From: Rhodothermaceae bacterium
Lineage (GTDB): Bacteria > Bacteroidota > Rhodothermia > Rhodothermales > Rubricoccaceae
NCBI GenBank assembly: GCA_013003465.1
Contig: JABDIZ010000168.1
Location: 1 to 20,296 of the forward strand
Length of the DNA: 20,296 nucleotides
Reading direction: 5' to 3'
This document shows positions 15,243 to 20,296 of the stretch, piece by piece. Both the position numbers and the translations under genes were made by a program. Within the stretch, counting starts at the first letter, position 1; the number at the start of each line of letters is the position of its first letter. The notes below the pieces were generated by a model. The model was not told the DNA's origin. It was given only the letters and a program-made list of their open reading frames with translations, and ran no database searches.

Positions 15243-16634
15243 ATGGCCGACTTCCGCATCGAAACCGACTCCCTCGGCGAGGTCCGCGTCCCCGCCGACG
15301 CGCTCTACGCCGCGCAGACGCAGCGCGCCAAGGACAACTTCCCTATCTCCGATCTCCGCTTCCCGCGCCGCTTCATCGAAGCGCTCGGCACCATCAAAGC
15401 CGCCGCCGCCCGCACCAACGAAGACCTCGGCCTCCTCGACCCCGAACACGCCGCTGTCATCCGCGACGCCGCGCAGGCTGTCCGCCGCGGCGACCTTGAC
15501 GACCAGTTCGTGCTCGACATCTTCCAGACGGGCTCGGGCACCTCAACGAACATGAACGCCAACGAGGTGATCGCCCATGTCGCCTCCGAGGCTGCGGGCG
15601 AGAAGGTGCACCCGAACGACCATGTCAACATGGGGCAGTCGTCCAACGACGTGATCCCGACGGCCATGCACGTCTCGGCGCGCGTCGCCCTGCAAGAAGA
15701 ACTGCTTCCGGCCCTCGACCGCCTCGCGCAGAGCCTCGAAGCGAAGACCACCGAGTTCGACGACGTGATCAAGAGCGGGCGGACGCACCTGATGGACGCC
15801 ACGCCGGTCCGGCTCGGGCAGGAGTTCGGCGGCTACGCGGCGCAGGTCCGTAAGGGCATCGGCCGAGTGCATCGCGCGAGTGAGGAACTGTCCGAACTGG
15901 CCCTCGGTGGCACGGCGGTCGGCACCGGCATCAACCGGCCGGTAGACTTTCCCGGGAAGGCCATCGGTTATATCAGCGCGATGACCGGCGTGGACTTCCG
16001 CGAGGCGGACAACCACTTCGAGGCGCAGGCGGCCAAGGACGCCTACGTGAGCACGGCGGGCGCGCTCAACACCGTCGCCGTGAGCCTGATGAAGATCGCC
16101 AACGACATCCGCCACCTCGGCTCTGGCCCGACGAGCGGCCTCGGCGAGATCCAGCTTCCGGCGATCCAGCCCGGCTCGTCCATCATGCCGGGCAAGGTCA
16201 ACCCGGTGATGAGCGAGGCGCTGATGATGGTCTGCGCCCGCGTCATGGGCAATGCCACGACGATCACCATCGGCGGGCAGCACGGCAACTTCGAGCTCAA
16301 CGTGATGATGCCCGTCATGGCCCACGCCATGCTGGAGAGCATCAGCATCCTTGCGGGCGGCTGCGACGCCTTCCGCACCAACTGCCTCGACGGTATCGAG
16401 GCCCACCGCGAGCGCTGCCGCGAGTTGCTCGAAAAGAATCCGAGTATTGCCACGGCGCTCAACGCCGAGATCGGCTACGACATGGCCTCCAAGGTGGCCA
16501 AAAAATCGGCGGCCGAGAACCGTTCCGTACGCGACGTGCTGCTAGAAATGGACCTCGTCCCGGCCGAGCGCATCGACGAAGTGCTGGATGTGCGCTCCAT
16601 GACCGAGCCCGGCATTCCCGGCCACGACGCCTGA
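15243..16634 (+). CDS. fumC: Class II fumarate hydratase
   Basis: A TCA-cycle enzyme interconverting fumarate and malate, an iron-free homotetramer in the cytosol. The 463-residue protein starts MADFRIETDSLGEVRVP, matching family N-termini, so the frame open back to 15168 is not used. TGSGTSTNMNANEV (96-109) is the fumarase-type substrate loop, GRTHLMDATP begins at 179, and GSSIMPGKVNP (311-321) is the superfamily signature. TGSGTSTNMN and the length favour fumarase over aspartase or argininosuccinate lyase. The leader is pyrimidine-rich with no Shine-Dalgarno. Downstream is a structured non-coding stretch with a strong terminator. Confidence 0.97.
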   Translation: MADFRIETDSLGEVRVPADALYAAQTQRAKDNFPISDLRFPRRFIEALGTIKAAAARTNEDLGLLDPEHAAVIRDAAQAVRRGDLDDQFVLDIFQTGSGTSTNMNANEVIAHVASEAAGEKVHPNDHVNMGQSSNDVIPTAMHVSARVALQEELLPALDRLAQSLEAKTTEFDDVIKSGRTHLMDATPVRLGQEFGGYAAQVRKGIGRVHRASEELSELALGGTAVGTGINRPVDFPGKAIGYISAMTGVDFREADNHFEAQAAKDAYVSTAGALNTVAVSLMKIANDIRHLGSGPTSGLGEIQLPAIQPGSSIMPGKVNPVMSEALMMVCARVMGNATTITIGGQHGNFELNVMMPVMAHAMLESISILAGGCDAFRTNCLDGIEAHRERCRELLEKNPSIATALNAEIGYDMASKVAKKSAAENRSVRDVLLEMDLVPAERIDEVLDVRSMTEPGIPGHDA

Positions 16635-16641
16635 CACGATC

Positions 16642-16778
16642 CGCCCGACGAGAAACTTTTTCGGGCGCGCACACGAAAGCCCAACAAGGCGGCGTTATCG
16701 CCGTGCTATCTCCAGGCAAACCCCGTGATGGTGGTCGCGGGTCAAGCAGGGTCCCTCCCGGGGCCCTGCTTGTTTTTT
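16642..16778 (+). ncRNA. Candidate structured RNA or structured fumC 3' UTR (four hairpins)
   Basis: Four stems follow each other. CGCCCGA (16642-16648) pairs with TCGGGCG (16661-16667). GCGGCG (16689-16694) pairs with CGCCGT (16699-16704) around TTAT, with one G-T. CCCGTGA (16722-16728) pairs with TCGCGGG (16735-16741) around TGGTGG, with one G-T. The terminator stem then begins at 16743. No open frame fills this stretch. The architecture fits a small RNA ending in an intrinsic terminator, but it could equally be the 3' UTR of fumC. I see no clear internal promoter and no match to SRP, tmRNA or 6S RNA cores. Confidence 0.4.
16743..16778 (+). terminator. Strong intrinsic terminator after fumC
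   Basis: A 13-bp stem (16743-16755 with 16760-16772, one T-G pair) around a TCCC loop is followed directly by six T (16773-16778). It ends the fumC or candidate ncRNA transcript. It separates that transcript from the downstream protease gene, which begins 150 bp later. Confidence 0.92.
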
Positions 16779-16928
16779 AGCAGGCTTTCACGCCAGACGG
16801 CACGATTCGGTCACAACAATGCGTTGAAGAGGGGCTCCCCGTGACGTGGCCGCAACCTCAGGCGGCTGTTGTGCGTGGGAGAGTGACGCCCCCAATCCGT
16901 TGTTTGCTTCTCGTTGACCGACCCGATC

Positions 16929-18464
16929 ATGAGTACTGGAACCAAGCGCCGCCTGTCTGTGGCCGCCCTCTTGATGGTGGCCTTCCTCGCTGGCATCTTC
17001 TTCATTACCACCGCGGGCAACCTCATCCGCCCCGAAGCACTCTCGGGCCGCGATGCCCAGGCCGCCTCCCCGGCGGTGGTCGCTGCCACCGACCTCAGCG
17101 ACGCGTTCGAAGAGGTGGCGGAAGTCGTCAACCCGGCCGTCGTGCAGATCCGTTCGACGCGGCTGATCTCGCAGAACCAGAGCCAGCGGCAGAACCCGTT
17201 TCAGGGCTCGCCCTTTGAGGACTTCTTCCAACAGCCTGGCCCCGGCGGCAACGGGCAGCCGTTCGAGCAGAACGGGTTGGGCTCGGGCGCCTTCATCCGC
17301 CCCGACGGCTACCTCGTCACCAACAACCACGTGATCGAGGGCGCTGATGAGTTGGAAGTCAGCCTCTTCGATGGGCGTGTGCTGCGCGCGGAAGTGATCG
17401 GCGCCGACCCGTTCTCGGATCTCGCCGTGCTCAAGGTGGGCGGCGACGACTTCCCCTATCTCGCCTTCGACGACGCTGGGACCGTGCGGGTTGGGCAGTG
17501 GGTGCTGGCTTTTGGCAGCCCACTTTCCGCCGACCTCGGCAACACCGTCACCGCGGGCATCATTTCCGCGACCGGGCGGCGGCAAGGCCCCGGCATCGCC
17601 AACTACATCCAGACGGACGCGGCGATCAACCCCGGCAACTCGGGCGGGCCGCTCGTGAACCTGGAAGGCGAGATCGTCGGCATCAACTCGGCCATCGCCA
17701 CGCGGACGGGCGGGTTCCAGGGCATCAGCTTCGCCATCCCGATTGAGACGGTGGCCGGTACCGTCGAGCAACTCATCGACAGTGGAACGGTAGAGCGCGG
17801 CTACCTCGGCATCGGCTTCACCGGTGTGACACCCTCCCTTGCGCGGGCTCTCGACGTGCCCCTGAGCGCTGCGCAGATCAGTCAGATCAACGAAGACGCC
17901 GAAGGCCGTCAGCCGGCGGGCGAGGCGGGCCTCGAAGAGGGCGACGTGATCGTGGCCGTGGACGGGCAGCAACTGGCCGACAACCGCGAAATCATCTCGC
18001 GCATCTCCAACAGGCGTCCGGGCGACACGGTGGAACTCACCTACAACCGCAACGGTGACGAACGTACGGCGACGGTCACCCTCGGCCGCCGCCCGGGTGA
18101 TCCGCAAATCGCGGAGGCCGAGCGTCCCATCCGCCCCAACGATGACACGCCCGAGCAGCTCATGAATATGGACGACCTCGGCCTGACGCTCCAGGACATC
18201 ACCCCGGCGGCGGCGCAGCGCCTTCGCCTGGACAAGGACGGCGCTGAGGGTGTGCTCATCACCGAGGTAGAACGTGATTCGGAAGCCTACCGGGACGCTA
18301 ACCTGCGCGCGGGCGATGTGATTACTGAAGTGGACCGCGAAGCCGTGGCTTCGCTGCGTGACTTCGAGCAGTCGTACGACAGCGTCCGCGACGGCGACAC
18401 CTTCGTAATCCGGGTGCAGCGCGGTGACGGCTCATTCCTGACGGCGCTGACGAAGCCCAGTTGA
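16929..18464 (+). CDS. HtrA/Do family serine protease with two PDZ domains
   Basis: A 511-residue periplasmic protease/chaperone. The hydrophobic segment at about 9-29 is a signal anchor. The protease domain (about 50-285) has a Q/N/F/G-rich loop at about 80-115 resembling the LA loop of Do proteases, and the triad H134 (VTNNHVI), D164 (PFSDLAV) and S238 (NPGNSGGPLVN). PDZ1 is at about 290-388, starting GYLGIGFTGVTP, and PDZ2 at about 412-508. This is the more canonical Do protease (DegQ/MucD-like) of the two HtrA proteins here. The ATG at 16929 is preferred to the TTG at 16914. The 150-bp upstream region is free of genes; it has a GGGGCTCCCC palindrome but no clear promoter. A terminator follows at 18487. 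Confidence 0.95.
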   Translation: MSTGTKRRLSVAALLMVAFLAGIFFITTAGNLIRPEALSGRDAQAASPAVVAATDLSDAFEEVAEVVNPAVVQIRSTRLISQNQSQRQNPFQGSPFEDFFQQPGPGGNGQPFEQNGLGSGAFIRPDGYLVTNNHVIEGADELEVSLFDGRVLRAEVIGADPFSDLAVLKVGGDDFPYLAFDDAGTVRVGQWVLAFGSPLSADLGNTVTAGIISATGRRQGPGIANYIQTDAAINPGNSGGPLVNLEGEIVGINSAIATRTGGFQGISFAIPIETVAGTVEQLIDSGTVERGYLGIGFTGVTPSLARALDVPLSAAQISQINEDAEGRQPAGEAGLEEGDVIVAVDGQQLADNREIISRISNRRPGDTVELTYNRNGDERTATVTLGRRPGDPQIAEAERPIRPNDDTPEQLMNMDDLGLTLQDITPAAAQRLRLDKDGAEGVLITEVERDSEAYRDANLRAGDVITEVDREAVASLRDFEQSYDSVRDGDTFVIRVQRGDGSFLTALTKPS

Positions 18465-18486
18465 CCAGATCTCCCTGGTGCCTAGG

Positions 18487-18528
18487 CGGGCGCGCTTCCC
18501 TCGCGGGAGCGCGCCCGTTCTCGTCTTT
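18487..18528 (+). terminator. Probable terminator after the Do protease gene
   Basis: A 13-bp GC-rich stem, 18487-18500 with 18505-18517 (one bulged T), around TCGC is followed by the T-rich stretch TTCTCGTCTTT. The T-run is interrupted, but the stem is very strong and sits 23 bp past the stop codon. Confidence 0.7.
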
Positions 18529-18538
18529 GGTGAACGGC

Positions 18539-18570
18539 TTGCCCCGGCCTCAGGGCTGTCGCTACGTTGG
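18539..18570 (+). promoter_or_regulatory. Probable Bacteroidota-type promoter of tdh
   Basis: TTG (18539-18541) is followed after 21 nt by TACGTTGG (18563-18570), seven of eight positions of the TAnnTTTG -7 consensus. This is within the 19-21 nt spacing used by the Bacteroidota primary sigma factor. It lies just after the preceding terminator and 42 bp before the tdh ATG. Confidence 0.45.
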
Positions 18571-18612
18571 AAGCCCTTCCGTTCTGCTCTGCTCGTCCGG
18601 CTCTCCCCTTCT

Positions 18613-19563
18613 ATGCCCTCAACCCTGGTGACTGGCGCCCTCGGCCAGATCGGTAGCGATCTCGTCCGCACCCTGCGCGCCCAACACGGCGCCGAGGCCG
18701 TCCTCGCCACCGATCTCCGCGAGACCGACACCTCGCTCGGCGGCCTCTACGAGCCGCTGGATGTGCGCGATGGCGAGCGGCTCAAGGCGTTGATCGAGCA
18801 GTACGAGGTAGACACCGTCTACCACCTCGCCAGCCTCCTCTCGGCGCGCGGCGAACAGGCCCCGGAGCTGGCCTGGGAAGTCAACGTGAATGGGCTCCGG
18901 TACCTGCTGGAGGGCGCGCGCGCGCGCAAGCTGAAGGTGTTCTGGCCGTCCTCCATCGCTGTGTTCGGCCCGACCACGCCGAGCACGGCGCCACAACAGA
19001 CCGTGCTGGAGCCGACGACGATGTATGGCGTGACGAAGGTTGCGGGCGAACTGCTGTGCCAGTACTACGCCACGCGCTACGGCGTGGACGTGCGGAGCCT
19101 CCGCTACCCCGGCCTCATCTCCTACGGTGCCCCTCCCGGCGGCGGCACCACGGATTACGCTGTCGAGATCTTCTATGCGGCGCTCGAAGACGGCCAGTAC
19201 ACCTGCTTCCTGGCGCCTGAGACGCGCCTCCCGATGATGTACATGCCCGATGCGCTCCGCGCCACCCTCGGACTCATGGCCGCGCCTGCCGAGCAGATCC
19301 GCGTCCGCACCAGCTACAACGTCACTGCGTTCAGCTTCTCGGCCGCCGAACTGGCCGCTGCGCTTCAGGAGCACGTCCCCAACTTCACTGTCACCTACGC
19401 GCCGGACTTCCGCCAGGCCATCGCCGATTCGTGGCCCGACCGCGTGGACGACTCCGCCGCGCGCGCCGACTGGGACTGGCAGCCGCGCTACGACCTCGAT
19501 ACAATGGTGGACGACATGCTCGTGCACCTCCGCGAGAAGCTGACTATTCCGAGTAATCCATAA
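18613..19563 (+). CDS. tdh: L-threonine 3-dehydrogenase, SDR (epimerase-like) type
   Basis: An NAD-dependent enzyme oxidising L-threonine to 2-amino-3-ketobutyrate, in the cytosol. The 316-residue protein begins MPSTLVTGALGQIGSDLV with the extended-SDR motif GALGQIG (8-14). The acidic D34 in ATDLR indicates NAD. PSSIAVFG (112-119) and the catalytic pair Y138/K142 (MYGVTKVAGE) follow. PGGGTTDYAVEIFYAAL (about 175-191) and MMYMPDALRA (208-217) are typical of the SDR-type threonine dehydrogenases known from Bacteroidota. This differs from the zinc MDR-type Tdh of E. coli. The next gene is kbl, which uses the unstable product, supporting the call. The start is the ATG at 18613; the frame open upstream to 18478 crosses the terminator and promoter. 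Confidence 0.93.
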   Translation: MPSTLVTGALGQIGSDLVRTLRAQHGAEAVLATDLRETDTSLGGLYEPLDVRDGERLKALIEQYEVDTVYHLASLLSARGEQAPELAWEVNVNGLRYLLEGARARKLKVFWPSSIAVFGPTTPSTAPQQTVLEPTTMYGVTKVAGELLCQYYATRYGVDVRSLRYPGLISYGAPPGGGTTDYAVEIFYAALEDGQYTCFLAPETRLPMMYMPDALRATLGLMAAPAEQIRVRTSYNVTAFSFSAAELAAALQEHVPNFTVTYAPDFRQAIADSWPDRVDDSAARADWDWQPRYDLDTMVDDMLVHLREKLTIPSNP

Positions 19564-19660
19564 ACCTACCGCGTGTTGCGTATTTCGTGTCGAAGGGCCC
19601 CCTTATGCACTACGCAATACGACCCGCTAGAACGGCGAAGCCAAACACGCCATACGCCCT
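19564..19660. repeat. Inverted heptad-word element filling the tdh-kbl gap
   Basis: On the left, GCGTGTT (19571), GCGTATT (19578) and TCGTGTC (19585) form 7-nt words. Opposite are complementary words: TACGCAATACG (19611-19621) pairs with 19572-19582 (ten Watson-Crick, one G-T). A second set, ACACGCC (19645) and ATACGCC (19652), runs to 2 nt before the kbl ATG. A small AAGGG/CCCTT hairpin lies between the first arms. The element begins after the tdh TAA. Confidence 0.65.
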
Positions 19661-20296
19661 ATGTCCGACACCGCTACCGCCTTCTACCGCGACACCCTCG
19701 CTGACATCCGCGCCGCTGGACTCTACAAGGAGGAGCGCGTCATCACCTCGCAGCAGGACGCTGACATCGAAGTGCGCGAGGATGGGCAGGAAGCCCACGT
19801 CATCAACTTCTGCGCGAACAACTACCTCGGTCTCGCCAATCACCCGGCGCTGATCGAGGCGGCCCAGGAGGGCATCGAGCAGTACGGCTTCGGCCTCGCC
19901 TCGGTCCGGTTCATCTGCGGCACGCAGACGATCCACAAGGAGCTCGAACACCGCCTCGCGCAGTTCCACGGCAAGGACGACGCGATCCTCTACGCTGCCT
20001 GCTTCGATGCCAACGCGGGCCTCTTCGAGACCATCCTCGGTCCCGAGGACGCCATCCTCTCCGACGCCCTCAACCACGCCTCCATCATCGACGGTTGCCG
20101 ACTCTCCCAGGCGGATACCCGGGTCTTCCCCCACGGCGACCTCGACGCCCTGGAGCAGACCCTGCGCAGCGCCGCGGAGAGCCACCGCCGGCTGCTCCTC
20201 GCCCTCGACGGCGTCTACAGCATGGACGGCGACGTGGCGCCCCTGGGAGAGATGGTCGCCCTGGCCCGGCGCTTCGGCGCCATGGTGCTGCTGGAC
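19661..20296 (+). CDS. kbl: 2-amino-3-ketobutyrate CoA ligase (glycine C-acetyltransferase), 3' part outside the window
   Basis: A PLP enzyme cleaving 2-amino-3-ketobutyrate with CoA to glycine and acetyl-CoA, completing threonine catabolism begun by tdh. The first 212 residues are present; the family is about 398, so roughly the C-terminal half, including the PLP lysine, is missing. NFCANNYLGLANHP (about 49-62), YGFGLASVRFICGTQTIHKELE (about 75-96), the SDALNHASIIDG stretch with PLP-stacking H139 (134-145), and DGVYSMDGD (183-191) are characteristic of the alpha-oxoamine synthase family. SVRFICGTQ and the tdh context favour Kbl over BioF, ALAS or SPT. The ATG at 19661 lies 2 nt after the repeat words. 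Confidence 0.95.
   Translation, partial: MSDTATAFYRDTLADIRAAGLYKEERVITSQQDADIEVREDGQEAHVINFCANNYLGLANHPALIEAAQEGIEQYGFGLASVRFICGTQTIHKELEHRLAQFHGKDDAILYAACFDANAGLFETILGPEDAILSDALNHASIIDGCRLSQADTRVFPHGDLDALEQTLRSAAESHRRLLLALDGVYSMDGDVAPLGEMVALARRFGAMVLLD

Noticed and set aside
16690..16760. Possible SRP RNA, suggested by GTGCTATCTCC followed by AGGC
   Set aside because: The essential GGAA-type tetraloop core and its flanking conserved bases are absent, and the region folds as separate short hairpins instead of one long rod.
16788..18107. A 439-codon minus-strand frame opposite the second HtrA gene
   Set aside because: The plus strand encodes a complete HtrA with an intact triad; the minus frame is a GC-rich shadow with no motif.
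20140..20296. Shift from CTC to CTG leucine codons near the end of kbl
   Set aside because: The sample is tiny (about eleven Leu codons) and CTG is common in other genes of the window, so no transfer or chimera can be claimed.

Overview
The window is gene-dense, high-GC chromosomal DNA carrying mostly housekeeping and central-metabolism genes, with no mobile element, CRISPR array, rRNA or tRNA that I can see. The best guess for the source is a high-GC member of the Bacteroidota-Rhodothermota side of the tree (Rhodothermales/Salinibacter-like). This is inference. It rests on the SDR-type L-threonine dehydrogenase beside kbl, start codons without Shine-Dalgarno sequences, a few promoters resembling the Bacteroidota TTG...TAnnTTTG form, and a CrtI carotenoid enzyme. 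No 16S or marker gene is present to confirm it.

Layout. Positions 1-2341 (minus): a secreted zinc metallopeptidase cut by the left edge, and a CrtI-type phytoene desaturase. Positions 2548-2928 (plus): a small DUF4870-like membrane protein, convergent with a minus-strand htrA-aroC pair (2937-5743) whose reading frames touch at TGATG. Positions 5929-9120 (plus): a group 1 glycosyltransferase overlapping a periplasmic thioredoxin-like protein, then a histone-deacetylase-family amidohydrolase and a putative lipoprotein. Positions 9130-13131 (minus): thiolase, 3-hydroxyacyl-CoA dehydrogenase, SDR oxidoreductase, CoA-type Nudix hydrolase and a tail-anchored protein with two L7/L12-like repeats. 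Positions 13264-15096 (minus): a small membrane protein, panC and panD, closed by a clear terminator. Positions 15243-20296 (plus): class II fumarase, a structured non-coding stretch with a strong terminator, a second HtrA/Do protease, and tdh-kbl, with kbl cut by the right edge.

Functional themes are acyl-CoA and CoA metabolism (thiolase, 3-hydroxyacyl-CoA dehydrogenase, CoA Nudix hydrolase, and panC/panD on the route to CoA), threonine breakdown to glycine and acetyl-CoA (tdh-kbl), the TCA cycle (fumC), chorismate synthesis (aroC), carotenoids (crtI) and envelope protein quality control (two HtrA proteases, a secreted thioredoxin and a metallopeptidase).

The most unusual signal lies between genes. 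Five gaps between co-directional genes are filled from the stop codon of one gene to the start codon of the next by inverted-repeat elements. Most of them have arms built of short degenerate words at a fixed period (7 nt in most, 8 nt in one). A run of four consecutive hairpins after fumC, ending in an intrinsic terminator, is a candidate structured RNA.
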